From an uncultured Draconibacterium sp. (GTDB lineage: Bacteria > Bacteroidota > Bacteroidia > Bacteroidales > Prolixibacteraceae): a stretch of DNA of 64,000 bases. Below the pieces are notes generated by a model. It saw only the letters and a list, made by a program, of their open reading frames with translations. It searched no databases and had not been told where the DNA came from. Position numbers and translations under genes: made by a program. Within the stretch, counting starts at the first letter, position 1, and each line of letters starts with the position of its first letter. Shown piece after piece: positions 18,254-26,699 of this stretch. The DNA is taken from positions 1 to 64,000 of the forward strand of contig NZ_CAJXYQ010000005.1 in NCBI RefSeq assembly GCF_913063105.1, read 5' to 3'.

Positions 18254-18808
18254 ATGGATTACTTAAAACAACAAGACATTATTGATGCGAAAATTTTAAG
18301 CGAGCGGAAAATATTTTTGTGGGGGCAGGTTGACGATCATTCTGCCAAACATGTGGTAGAACGTATCCTTTACCTGGAAATGCTCGCGTCTGGCAAAGAA
18401 ATACAGTTGATAATAAACAGCCCGGGGGGGTATGTTACCGCAGGTTTTGCCATTTACGATACCATGAAAAGTATTTCGAGCCCGGTTTCAACGGTATGTT
18501 CGGGTTTGGCTGCCTCAATGGGATCTATACTGCTGTCGGCCGGCGAAAAAGGACGCCGTTTTATTTTGCCCCATGCCCGGGTAATGATTCACCAGCCCAG
18601 CGGTGGCGCAGGTGGTACTGCCGCCGATATTGAAATACAAATGGATGAAATTATTAAAACCCGCGATTTGGGCGCTAAAATATTGGCCGAAAACTGCCAG
18701 CAACCCATCGATAAAATTATTAAAGATTTTAACCGCGATTACTGGATGTCGTCTGAAGAGTCGTTAAACTACGGTATAGTTGACGGACTGTTGGATTTGC
18801 TGGTGTAA
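18254..18808 (+). CDS. clpP: ClpP-family serine protease (paralogue)
   Basis: Predicted ATP-dependent Clp protease proteolytic subunit of 184 residues. The catalytic triad is complete: S88 in GLAASMGS, H113 in VMIHQP, and D162 in NRDYW. The oligomer and oxyanion motif INSPGGYVTAG (54-64) is present. It lacks the longer N-terminal propeptide region of typical ClpP (about 200-220 residues), and no trigger factor or clpX gene is adjacent. It therefore looks like a secondary ClpP rather than the housekeeping tig-clpP-clpX copy. Its partner ATPase is unknown. A terminator follows at 18822-18858, so the gene is probably monocistronic. Confidence 0.9.
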   Translation: MDYLKQQDIIDAKILSERKIFLWGQVDDHSAKHVVERILYLEMLASGKEIQLIINSPGGYVTAGFAIYDTMKSISSPVSTVCSGLAASMGSILLSAGEKGRRFILPHARVMIHQPSGGAGGTAADIEIQMDEIIKTRDLGAKILAENCQQPIDKIIKDFNRDYWMSSEESLNYGIVDGLLDLLV

Positions 18809-18821
18809 AACTACAGAACTG

Positions 18822-18858
18822 CAGGTGTTGATGGCTTTTGGTTGGCACCTGTATTTTT
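18822..18858 (+). terminator. Probable terminator after clpP paralogue
   Basis: CAGGTG (18822-18827) pairs with CACCTG (18846-18851) around an 18-base loop and is followed by TATTTTTTT. The loop is long for the class. Confidence 0.55.
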
Positions 18859-18948
18859 TTAGAAAAGCAGGTATTTTTGTAGCAGCATCGGTTTAATCAG
18901 AAGTAACGGCGTTGTTCACTTCGGGCAAGGGCTTATTTTTTTCTAGTA

Positions 18949-20481
18949 CTATTTTTTCTCCGGTAAGAAAAAGGTAAAAGTACTTCCTTTTCCTGCTGTG
19001 CTCTCCACAGCAATTTTGCCTCCGTGTTTTTCAATTAACTCTTTACAAAGCAAAAGACCTAAACCCGAGCCTTTTTCGTTGGCTGTACCTGTTTGGCTGG
19101 CTTGCAAAGTTGGGTTAAAAAGTTTTTGCAGGGTTTCGTTGTTAATGCCAATGCCATTGTCGGCAACGCTAATTTCAACACCATCGGCTGTTTTACTGGC
19201 AAAAACACGAATTTCTCCACCCCTTTGAGTAAATTTAATTGCATTCGATATCAGGTTGCGTAAAACAATCCTTAACATATTTTCATCGGCAAACACTTCA
19301 AGCTCTTCGCTTGCAGAATTGTTGAGTGCAATATTTTTAGCTTTTGCCACCAATTTTTTCTGATTGATTTCGTCGAGTATGTGTGCAGAAAGCCGGGTTG
19401 TTCTGGGTCGGATATGTAGCAGACCGGTTTGCGATTTGGCCCAGCTTAGCAGGTTGTCGAGTAAAGTTAAGGTATCGTTTGCAGCGGTGTTAATGTATTT
19501 CAGGTATTTTTCCGCTTCGGTAAATGTTGGGTCATTTATTTTGTCGAGCAGTATTTCCGAAAAGCCCATAATGCTGTTAAAGGGGCTTCGTAAATCGTGT
19601 GCAATAATCGAAAAAAGTTTGTCTTTGGTCGCATTTAAATCTTTTAAATCCTGTTCGCTTTTGCGTAAGTCCTTTTCCGCTTTAATGCGTTCGCTAATAT
19701 CGCGGGCTAAACCGCTTGCACCAATAATTTCGCCCTGCTCGTTTATAATCGGATTAAAAAAACTTTCATAGTAGGCCATGTGCTCATCTCCGTATTGCCT
19801 GATGTTGGAATGTGTTTCGCCACGCAAAGCCCGGTCGTAATTTTCTTTGGCTGCCACGCGGTCTGCATCGATGGGAATACAATCCAAAATATTCATGCCT
19901 GCTTTAATTTCCTTGTCGTAGGCAAATTTCATAACCCTGGCATGGGCCGAATTAAAATACAGGTATTCGTAGTTTTTGTTGATGGAAAACAAAATGGTAT
20001 CTTTTTGACTTTCGATACTGGCTTTTAACAGTAATTGCGATTCTTTAATACGCTGCTCATCCAGCTTTCGCCGGGTAATGTCTTTCCCAAAAAACAGTGC
20101 ACCAACAACTTCTCCATTAATCACTATCGGGTTCATAAAAACCTCGATATACAAGGATACGTTTTCGGCAGCAACATGGTCGATAAACGAAAACGATTCA
20201 TTGTTTAATGCCCTGTCGTACCGGCTTTTCCATACTGCCTGCAAAGGCTGGGGGAGCGAATAAAGCAAGTTGCTGCCTGTTTGAAGTTTACTGCCAAAAC
20301 TGGCATAAAAGGCTGCGGCAAAAACATGATTTACATAAAGAATTTCGTAGGATGAATTGATCGCCCATACACTGTCGTTGGTATTTTCGAAAATAGCCGA
20401 CAGGTTTAAATCATTTAATATCTGTAAGTTTTTATGGGTGGTATTCTTATTATTTGTATTCCTATCCAGGTTATTGTTCAT
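18949..20481 (-). CDS. PAS-domain sensor histidine kinase
   Basis: This 510-residue soluble sensor kinase has two PAS domains (about 22-138 and 150-265), each ending in DITRRK or DISERIK. A coiled coil precedes HisKA with phosphoacceptor H295 in SIIAHDLRSPFNS. The HATPase shows NLISNAIKF, DNGIGI and GSGLGLLLCKELIEKHGG. There is no receiver, unlike the three hybrid kinases upstream. No response regulator gene adjoins it, so it is an orphan kinase by position. It is transcribed away from the DJ-1 gene across a 330-bp gap. The N-terminal 15 residues are Asn-rich and probably disordered. Confidence 0.9.
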   Translation of the reverse strand: MNNNLDRNTNNKNTTHKNLQILNDLNLSAIFENTNDSVWAINSSYEILYVNHVFAAAFYASFGSKLQTGSNLLYSLPQPLQAVWKSRYDRALNNESFSFIDHVAAENVSLYIEVFMNPIVINGEVVGALFFGKDITRRKLDEQRIKESQLLLKASIESQKDTILFSINKNYEYLYFNSAHARVMKFAYDKEIKAGMNILDCIPIDADRVAAKENYDRALRGETHSNIRQYGDEHMAYYESFFNPIINEQGEIIGASGLARDISERIKAEKDLRKSEQDLKDLNATKDKLFSIIAHDLRSPFNSIMGFSEILLDKINDPTFTEAEKYLKYINTAANDTLTLLDNLLSWAKSQTGLLHIRPRTTRLSAHILDEINQKKLVAKAKNIALNNSASEELEVFADENMLRIVLRNLISNAIKFTQRGGEIRVFASKTADGVEISVADNGIGINNETLQKLFNPTLQASQTGTANEKGSGLGLLLCKELIEKHGGKIAVESTAGKGSTFTFFLPEKK

Positions 20482-20811
20482 GCTTAAAATTTAAGAGTGT
20501 TTGTATTTCTGAATTGGCAACTCTTTCTGTGCCTGTTGAACACGAAGCTGTTTGTACAATTTATTTGAACTAATAGGGACATTAGTAATTCTGGTTTTAA
20601 TGGATTAAATATAGCTGATTTTTTGTTTAATCAAAGCAATTTGTTCATGTATGTTGGCATTTTTTGCTCAGGCTTGTGCTGGTGGAATTACTCGCCTGCC
20701 AGTTCACGGCCTTGCGTATAAACCATAAAAATGGTTTAACTTTAATGCGCATTAAACGCTATTTTTTATCTGGAAAATGGCAATAGTTATTGATTAAAGG
20801 AATACATAAAA
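20482..20811. other. 330-bp divergent intergenic region with palindromes
   Basis: The gap separates the minus-strand kinase from the plus-strand DJ-1 gene, so it should hold two promoters, but no clear -33/-7 pair is seen. Near the DJ-1 side lie a hairpin, AAACCAT (20720-20726) with ATGGTTT (20731-20737), and a perfect 16-bp palindrome TTTAATGCGCATTAAA (20741-20756). A related sequence occurs at 42701-42719. Confidence 0.55.
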
Positions 20812-21387
20812 ATGAAAAAAGTTTTACTGCTGCTCGCCGAAGGATTTGAAGTTTTTGAAGCCAGTGTTTTTATCGATGTTTTTGGCTGGAACCTGGAAGA
20901 AGGCAACCAGTTAACCCGCCTTTACTCCTGTGCGTTGCGTAAAGAAATAAAAAGCTCGTTTAACCAGCGCTTTATTGTCGACTACCTGCCTGACGATATA
21001 AACACCGATGATTTTGATGCGCTGGCAATTCCCGGCGGGTTTGAGGTGTACGGCTTTTACAAAGATGCTTATTATAAACGTTTCCTTGAATTGATTCGGC
21101 AGTTCCGCGCAGCAAATAAACCCATTGCATCTGTTTGTGTGGGCGCTTTGCCTTTGGGCAAGAGTGGAATATTAAACGGCAAAAAAGCAACCACCTACAA
21201 TAGTGAAGTACGCAGAGCAGCGTTAAAAAGCTTTGGTGTAGAAGTTGTTCATCAGCCCATCGTTAGCGAAGATAATATCATCACTTCCTGGAATCCTTCA
21301 ACCGCAATGAATGTGGCCTTCATGCTGCTTGAAAAACTAAGCACAAAAGCCAATGCCGATAAAGTACGCGGATTAATGGGGTTTTAA
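20812..21387 (+). CDS. DJ-1/PfpI family protein
   Basis: This 191-residue cytosolic protein belongs to the DJ-1/ThiJ/PfpI superfamily (class I glutamine amidotransferase-like fold). The nucleophile-elbow cysteine C109 lies in ASVCVGALPLG, and E16 in AEGFEVFEAS aligns with the glutamate that contacts that cysteine in human DJ-1. The length matches DJ-1-type single-domain members. Members act as glyoxalase III/deglycase-type enzymes, chaperones or proteases, and which applies here cannot be read from sequence. It ends 13 bases from the convergent FGE-like gene. It has no operon partners. Confidence 0.88.
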   Translation: MKKVLLLLAEGFEVFEASVFIDVFGWNLEEGNQLTRLYSCALRKEIKSSFNQRFIVDYLPDDINTDDFDALAIPGGFEVYGFYKDAYYKRFLELIRQFRAANKPIASVCVGALPLGKSGILNGKKATTYNSEVRRAALKSFGVEVVHQPIVSEDNIITSWNPSTAMNVAFMLLEKLSTKANADKVRGLMGF

Positions 21388-21400
21388 AAAGTGCTTTGGT

Positions 21401-22327
21401 TTAGTTGGCATCCATAGCACAGCGGAACCCGGTATTAAAAAGCGACGTTTCGTGCGAGTTGCCCGAGCGGCCACTTACCGAAAAACTGTCTTCGCCATAC
21501 TGGTCGTAAAAAAACGAACCGCTGCGGATGGTTTTTACATTCTGGTCTTCGCGAATGGGAGCAGCACTTCCCGGGTAGGCTTTATAAGTATCGGCACACC
21601 ATTGCCAAACATTGCCGCCCATATCTGTAAGTCCGGCTTCATTTTCGCCAAAAACACCAACCGGACTGGTAAACAAATACCCGTCTTTTGTTTCAGGGGC
21701 ATTCATTTCGCCCTGCCAGGTATTGGCGAAATATTTTCCGTTCACTTCAAGCTCATTTCCCCAGCTAAATTTTTCGCCCGAGTTTTTACCACTTCTGGCG
21801 GCATATTCCCATTCCATTTCGGTAGGCAGGCGTTTGCCGGCCCATTTGGCGTAAGCATTGGCATCGTTCCAGCTTACGTGCGTAACCGGATGGTTGGCCA
21901 CGGCATCTGGGCCATTGGGGCCCATTGGTTTTTTCCAGAAGGCACCTTTTAATAATTCCCAGCCTTGTTTTTCCATGCTAAATACGCCCGAGTCGCCAAA
22001 ACGTTCGGCCTCGGTAGTATAGCCGGTAGCTTGTATAAAGGCATTAAACTGCGCAACGGTAACCGGCGACTTGTCGATTTTAAATGCTTTTACCACCACT
22101 TCGTGTGCCGGACTTTCCTGTGGTAAGCCATTCGCTGAACCCATCAGAAAACGACCTCCTTCAAAAGCAATCATTTCGCTCTCTTCAACAGTAGGGGAAA
22201 CAGGCTCAGCGCTCTGTTCCTGAATTTTTTCCGGGGCTTGTTTAAGGGTACCCGGTTTTTCGTTTGTTTTATTTCCCGAGCAGGCAGCCAGGGCCACCGC
22301 CAGGCTCACAATTATTGTCTTTTTCAT
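21401..22327 (-). CDS. FGE/SUMF1-domain lipoprotein lacking the catalytic cysteine pair
   Basis: This 308-residue predicted lipoprotein starts at the ATG at 22327, which directly precedes a classical signal: MKKTIIVSLAVALAAC with lipobox cysteine C16. An upstream in-frame ATG at 22357 would bury the signal and is rejected. The mature part is an FGE-sulfatase (formylglycine-generating enzyme-like) domain: GGRFLMGS, PVTVAQFNAFIQATGY, HPVTHVSWNDANAYAKWAGKRLP, TEMEWEYAARSG, GNVWQWCAD and the terminal FNTGFRCA. In true FGE, two cysteines lie in the RGGSxxC...C segment. Here that segment is RSGSFFYDQYGEDSFSVSGRS with no cysteine, so sulfatase-activating oxidase activity is unlikely. Such non-catalytic members are common as envelope (for example GldK/GldJ-like) or ergothioneine-type proteins. 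Confidence 0.88.
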   Translation of the reverse strand: MKKTIIVSLAVALAACSGNKTNEKPGTLKQAPEKIQEQSAEPVSPTVEESEMIAFEGGRFLMGSANGLPQESPAHEVVVKAFKIDKSPVTVAQFNAFIQATGYTTEAERFGDSGVFSMEKQGWELLKGAFWKKPMGPNGPDAVANHPVTHVSWNDANAYAKWAGKRLPTEMEWEYAARSGKNSGEKFSWGNELEVNGKYFANTWQGEMNAPETKDGYLFTSPVGVFGENEAGLTDMGGNVWQWCADTYKAYPGSAAPIREDQNVKTIRSGSFFYDQYGEDSFSVSGRSGNSHETSLFNTGFRCAMDAN

Positions 22328-22456
22328 TTTTTTGCAGAATAAGTCGCAAAATTGCAATTTTAATTGGGGAATGGAAATTTAAAGAAACAAAATCCGGCTT
22401 TTATTGCTGACTTCGGTCATTTGAATTTTCAGCAGCAAACTGTTGATTTATGCGGG

Positions 22457-22464
22457 TAAATTTG
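22457..22464 (+). promoter_or_regulatory. -7 promoter element for hutI
   Basis: TAAATTTG matches the Bacteroidetes -7 consensus TAnnTTTG and lies 25 bases before the ATG. No good -33 element is seen at 19-21 bp. An inverted repeat TTTGTA...TACAAA overlaps the likely start of transcription. Confidence 0.45.
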
Positions 22465-22489
22465 TACCTTTTTACAAAATCACGTTGAT

Positions 22490-23743
22490 ATGAAACTTTT
22501 ACTCGAAAATATAAAAGAACTGGTTCAGGTAGAAGAACATCCGGTGTTGTTTAAGTCCGGAAAAGATATGGCAAAGGTGGATACCATAAAAAATGCTTTT
22601 GTAATTATCCGCGATGAACTGATTGAGGATTTTGGCCCGATGGAGCAGTTAAAAGACAAATATTTTGATGATGACTTGTTAATTGAAATCGACTGCTCAA
22701 ACCGGCTTGTGTACCCCAGTTATTGCGATTCGCATACACACCTGGTTTATCCAGCCCCGCGCGAAAAAGAATTTGTTGACCGGATAAAAGGCCTTTCGTA
22801 CGAAGAAATTGCCCGCCGTGGAGGCGGTATCCTGAATTCTGCAAAATTACTTCACAATACTTCGGAAGATGCCTTGTACGAAAGTGCCATGGAACGAATT
22901 GGCGAAATAGTAAAAATGGGTACCGGGGCGGTTGAAATAAAAAGTGGTTACGGCCTAAATACCAATGATGAACTAAAAATGCTGCGGGTAATTCGCCGCA
23001 TCAGGCAGTGTGCTCCCATCTGTGTGAAGTCGACCTTTTTAGGTGCGCATGCAATCCCGCTGGAATATAAAAATAAACCATCGGACTATGTAGATATGCT
23101 TATCAACGAGATGATTCCGCAAGTGGCAGCCGATGAGCTGGCCGATTATATTGATGTGTTTTGTGATAAGGGCTTTTTCTCGGTAGAAGATACCGAACGT
23201 ATTCTGATGGCCGGCTTAAAATACGGCCTCCGGCCAAAAATACACGCCAACGAGCTGGGTTTAACCGGTGGTATTCAGGCCGGAGTAAAATACAACGCCC
23301 TTTCGGTTGATCATTTGGAATATGTGGGCGAGGAGGAAATTGAAGCACTTAAGAACTCAGAAACAATGCCTACAGTACTGCCTGGTGCTGCTTTCTTTTT
23401 AAATATGAAATTGTCGCCAGTGCGCGAAATGATTGAGGCGGGATTGCCGGTGGCACTGGCCTCGGATTTTAACCCCGGCTCGTCGCCAAGCGGAAATATG
23501 AGTCTGATTTCGGCAATGGGCTGCATCAACTTTAAAATGTTACCCGAGGAGGTAATTAACGCCACCACAATAAACACAGCCTATGCCATGGGAATTAGCG
23601 AAAGCTACGGAAGCATTGCCCGGGGCAAAGTGGCCAACCTTTTTATTACCAGCGAAGTTCCGGGAATTGAATATTTGCCGTATGCCTACGGTTCGAATCT
23701 GGTTGAAACGGTAATTATTAATGGCGAGATACAAAGCTTTTAG
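22490..23743 (+). CDS. hutI: Imidazolonepropionase
   Basis: Cytosolic metal-dependent amidohydrolase that opens 4-imidazolone-5-propanoate to N-formimidoyl-L-glutamate, the third step of histidine degradation. The 417-residue length is normal. The metal-binding motif is H82-T-H84 in SHTHLVYP. Other family motifs are GGGILNSAK, EIKSGYGL, FLGAHAIP, IHANELG, SVDHLEY, ASDFNPGSSPSGN and ATINTAYAMGI-like (ATTINTAYAMG). The next plus-strand gene, ftcD, uses the product, so the two form a short hut segment. Histidase and urocanase (hutH, hutU) are not in the window. A GxxExxY remnant separates hutI from ftcD. Confidence 0.95.
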   Translation: MKLLLENIKELVQVEEHPVLFKSGKDMAKVDTIKNAFVIIRDELIEDFGPMEQLKDKYFDDDLLIEIDCSNRLVYPSYCDSHTHLVYPAPREKEFVDRIKGLSYEEIARRGGGILNSAKLLHNTSEDALYESAMERIGEIVKMGTGAVEIKSGYGLNTNDELKMLRVIRRIRQCAPICVKSTFLGAHAIPLEYKNKPSDYVDMLINEMIPQVAADELADYIDVFCDKGFFSVEDTERILMAGLKYGLRPKIHANELGLTGGIQAGVKYNALSVDHLEYVGEEEIEALKNSETMPTVLPGAAFFLNMKLSPVREMIEAGLPVALASDFNPGSSPSGNMSLISAMGCINFKMLPEEVINATTINTAYAMGISESYGSIARGKVANLFITSEVPGIEYLPYAYGSNLVETVIINGEIQSF

Positions 23744-23836
23744 GTTTCGGCTTCGCACGGTCAGACTGTAATTAATCACTGCAAAAAATCATATGCAAAT
23801 ACCAAACTGATTTATATTTTCGGATTGAAAATTAGA

Positions 23837-24060
23837 TGGATTTAACCACAAAGTTACACCAGGTTAATCACTAAGAAACACAAAGAAATGGAAAGGGAAA
23901 AGATATTCAGGAAAGTACTGGATTGTGCCTTTAAAGGGCATACTGAATTAGACCCGGGCTTATTGGAGAGTCCTGTGAACAGTGTTTAAAAGACGAAATT
24001 AAGCGTAATTGTATAAACTTCGAGGTACTTTGTGGTAAACGTTGAGAACCTTTGTAGTTA
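23837..24060 (+). pseudogene. Degraded GxxExxY element between hutI and ftcD
   Basis: A 33-codon frame (23888-23989) starts MEREKIFRKVLDCAFKGHTE and ends LDPGLLESPVNSV before a stop. It matches the N-terminal block of GxxExxY proteins, whose hallmark region reads like GAAIEVHKELGPGLLES; full members are about 120-130 residues. The rest of the gene is missing. The flanks resemble the accacaaagt sequences often found around such genes: TTAACCACAAAGTTAC near 23840 and the inverted GTACTTTGTGGT near 24028-24039. The segment is thus a collapsed cassette bounded by inverted repeats. It accounts for most of the 333-bp gap 23744-24076. Confidence 0.65.
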
Positions 24061-24076
24061 GAAAAACTAAAAACAA

Positions 24077-25774
24077 ATGAAAAAAATAATCGAGTGCGTT
24101 CCAAATTTCTCTGAAGGGCGCGATATGGGGATCATAAAAGAAATTACCAATGCCATAGAAAGTGTCGCCGGTATCAGTTTGCTGGATGTTGACCCGGGTA
24201 AGGCTACCAACCGCACGGTAGTAACTTTTGTTGGCGCTCCTGATGATGTTGTGGAAGCGGCATTCAGGGGGATTAAGCGTGCTGCCGAGCTCATTGATAT
24301 GCGTAAACATCACGGCGAGCACCCGCGTTTTGGAGCTACAGATGTTTGCCCGCTGGTGCCGGTGGCCAATGTTAGCATGACGGAAGCCGTTGAATATGCC
24401 CGAAAACTCGGGAAACGTGTTGGCGAAGAGCTGGGAATCCCGGTATATAGCTACGAGTTTGCTGCTTTTAGTGAGGAACGCCGCAGCCTGGCCAATTGCC
24501 GCTCGGGGGAATACGAAGCTTTAAAAGAGCGCATTGCAGGCAAGCGCTGGAAACCCGATTTTGGACCGGACGAATGGAATGAAAGGGTTGCAGGAAGCGG
24601 TGCCACAGCAATTGGGGCACGTAACTTTTTGGTGGCTTACAATATAAATCTTAACACCACATCAACCCGTCGGGCCAATGCCATTGCTTTTGATATTCGC
24701 GAGGCAGGGCGGGTAAAACGCGAGGGAGACCCAATTACCGGTAAAATAGTAAACGACGAAAATGGCGAGCCGCTGCGGATACCCGGAAGCCTGAAAAAAA
24801 CGCGTGCCATTGGGTGGTACATCGAAGAATATGGAGTGGCACAAATCTCCATAAACCTTACGGATATTACTGTTACGCCTGTGCATGTAGCTTTTGATGA
24901 AACCTGTAAAAAAGCTACCGAAAGAGGTATTCGGGTTACCGGCTCCGAGCTGGTGGGGTTAATTCCGCTGCAGGCCATGTTGGATGCCGGAAAGTACTTT
25001 CTGCGCAAACAGCAACGTTCAACCGGAATTGCTGATGAGGAGATCATAAAAATTGCCATTAAATCGTTGGGACTTGACGAACTGGCGCCTTTCGATCCGA
25101 AAAAGAAAATTATTGAATATGTGATTGAAGATAAATCAGCGAAAAAGCTGGTAGATATGACTTTAACGCAATTTAAAGATGAAACAGCTTCAGAATCACC
25201 GGCACCGGGTGGAGGTTCTATTTCTGCTTTTGTTGGTGCTTTGGGAGGCGCTTTAGGTGCTATGGTGGCCAATCTTTCGGCACATAAACGTGGCTGGGAC
25301 GAGCGTTGGGAAGAATTCTCCGACTGGGCTGAGAAGGGAAAATACTACCACACCGCTTTGTTAAACTGTGTGGACGAGGATACTGAGGCTTTCAATAAAA
25401 TAATGGCCGCATTTGGTTTGCCCAAAGCCAGTGAGCAGGAAAAAACCGAACGTAAACAAGCTATTCAGCTGGCTACTAAAAATGCCATTGAGGTGCCCTT
25501 AAAAGTAATGCAGCTGGCGTATGATTCGTTGGAAGTAATGCAAGCCATGGCCGAAGTTGGAAATCCGAATTCTGTTTCTGATGCGGGAGTAGGGGCCTTG
25601 TGTGCACGAACAGCTGTTGAAGGTGCCTACCTGAATGTAAAAATTAATGCAAACGGTTTCAACGATGCCGAATTTCTTGAAAAAGCTATGGCAAAAGCAG
25701 CGAATCTATTAAAGGCAGCAAAAGAAAAAGAGGTCGCCATTCTGGAGATCGTAAATAGAAAGATTGAAGGCTAA
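24077..25774 (+). CDS. ftcD: Bifunctional glutamate formimidoyltransferase/formimidoyltetrahydrofolate cyclodeaminase
   Basis: Fusion enzyme of 565 residues that transfers the formimidoyl group from formimidoylglutamate to tetrahydrofolate, then releases ammonia to give methenyl-THF. The transferase N-domain opens with ECVPNFSEGRD (6-16) and carries H82 in HGEHPRFGATD, equivalent to the catalytic histidine of mammalian FTCD. The C-subdomain follows from about 180 to 330. The cyclodeaminase domain begins near 355 with FKDETASESPAPGGGSISA and runs to about 560. The architecture matches mammalian FTCD and the fused form found in Bacteroidetes. It acts immediately after HutI in histidine catabolism. 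A bidirectional terminator lies after the stop. Confidence 0.95.
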   Translation: MKKIIECVPNFSEGRDMGIIKEITNAIESVAGISLLDVDPGKATNRTVVTFVGAPDDVVEAAFRGIKRAAELIDMRKHHGEHPRFGATDVCPLVPVANVSMTEAVEYARKLGKRVGEELGIPVYSYEFAAFSEERRSLANCRSGEYEALKERIAGKRWKPDFGPDEWNERVAGSGATAIGARNFLVAYNINLNTTSTRRANAIAFDIREAGRVKREGDPITGKIVNDENGEPLRIPGSLKKTRAIGWYIEEYGVAQISINLTDITVTPVHVAFDETCKKATERGIRVTGSELVGLIPLQAMLDAGKYFLRKQQRSTGIADEEIIKIAIKSLGLDELAPFDPKKKIIEYVIEDKSAKKLVDMTLTQFKDETASESPAPGGGSISAFVGALGGALGAMVANLSAHKRGWDERWEEFSDWAEKGKYYHTALLNCVDEDTEAFNKIMAAFGLPKASEQEKTERKQAIQLATKNAIEVPLKVMQLAYDSLEVMQAMAEVGNPNSVSDAGVGALCARTAVEGAYLNVKINANGFNDAEFLEKAMAKAANLLKAAKEKEVAILEIVNRKIEG

Positions 25775-25808
25775 TGAATTTTAAGCGCTAAGCGCATACA
25801 GAAAAACC

Positions 25809-25848
25809 AAGGCGATGAATATTAAAACTTTCATCGCCTTAATTTTTG
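25809..25848. terminator. Terminator hairpin between convergent ftcD and DUF5995 genes
   Basis: AAGGCGATGA (25809-25818) pairs with TCATCGCCTT (25831-25840) around a 12-base loop and is followed by AATTTTTG. The right arm contains the stop codon of the minus-strand gene. Confidence 0.7.
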
Positions 25849-26583
25849 AATTTTATTGGCTACCGTTCCGCGTTCCGTCCAGCGAATAATTTGAACGACA
25901 AGGCTAATCATTTTCCCGGGTTGGGTAATAAGTCCTACCTTGTTGGCAACCTTTTTATCTCTCGTTTGTATGGTTTCTGGCCAGACCGGTTTTTTAGTGT
26001 CTGCCATATGTTTGGCAAAGTTCCAGGCGCCATTTCGTGCAAGCTTCATACTAAAATCAACAAGTAAATTATCAACCTGTCCGAGCCACAAAAGTACTTT
26101 GCGCAAAAAGGGCCAAATGGATGAAAGTCCGCGTTGCACATCATCAACCATTGCTGCCAGAATATTGTTTATACGTTTAAAATCCTCTTCTAAATCATCA
26201 ATGTTTTTACCGCTTGAAGTTTCGGCTGCGGCAATTCCTAAATCAAGGTTAATGTGTGCATTCATTCCCAAAAGCAAGTGCTGAACCACAAGAAGATTAT
26301 TGTTGGTTGCCTGGGTAAAAGCGACTTCCCAGCACTGGCTTAGCGGCTTGTTGTTTTTCCATGCAAAATAGGCATCAATGTACCTTCTGGCAAAAACTAC
26401 ATCAAGCTTTTCCATTCGTTGGCCATCCTCAAAATAATTTTGCTCAATTTCTTCTTTTACTTTACGGGTAACTTTTTGGTACAACACTGCAAAATAGCCT
26501 AAGGTATCCTGGTTTTTTATTGCTTCTTCAATAATTAAATCAAGCGTTTGGATTACCTCGTCGATGGTATTAATTGGTTTCAT
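25831..26583 (-). CDS. DUF5995 family protein
   Basis: This 250-residue, probably cytosolic helical protein resembles what I recall of DUF5995: FAVLYQKVTRKVKEEI near residue 46, YFEDGQRMEKLDVVFARRYIDA near 70, and HLLLGMNAHINLDLGIA near 103-119. The histidines in this last segment and D114 are candidates for a metal or active site. The family has no established function. It is followed by a bidirectional terminator. The ExbB/MotA-like gene lies upstream on the same strand but ends in its own terminator hairpin, so the two are probably separate transcripts. Confidence 0.75.
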   Translation of the reverse strand: MKPINTIDEVIQTLDLIIEEAIKNQDTLGYFAVLYQKVTRKVKEEIEQNYFEDGQRMEKLDVVFARRYIDAYFAWKNNKPLSQCWEVAFTQATNNNLLVVQHLLLGMNAHINLDLGIAAAETSSGKNIDDLEEDFKRINNILAAMVDDVQRGLSSIWPFLRKVLLWLGQVDNLLVDFSMKLARNGAWNFAKHMADTKKPVWPETIQTRDKKVANKVGLITQPGKMISLVVQIIRWTERGTVANKIQKLRR

Positions 26584-26645
26584 TTGTGCTTAATTTGCTT
26601 GTATTTTAATTAAGCAACAACAAAACAGGGTAAGTGTTGAAAAAA

Positions 26646-26675
26646 TGCGCAAAGCGGATGGTTCCGCAAGGCGCA
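26646..26675 (-). terminator. Terminator of the ExbB/MotA-like gene
   Basis: TGCGC (26646-26650) and GCGGA (26654-26658) pair with TCCGC (26663-26667) and GCGCA (26671-26675). Read on the minus strand, the hairpin is followed by a run of T. Confidence 0.65.
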
Positions 26676-26699
26676 TAATGTAAGAGTCAATAGTTATGT

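Noticed and set aside
21401..22327. Active sulfatase-maturation enzyme
   Set aside because: The two catalytic cysteines of the RGGSxxC...C segment are absent.
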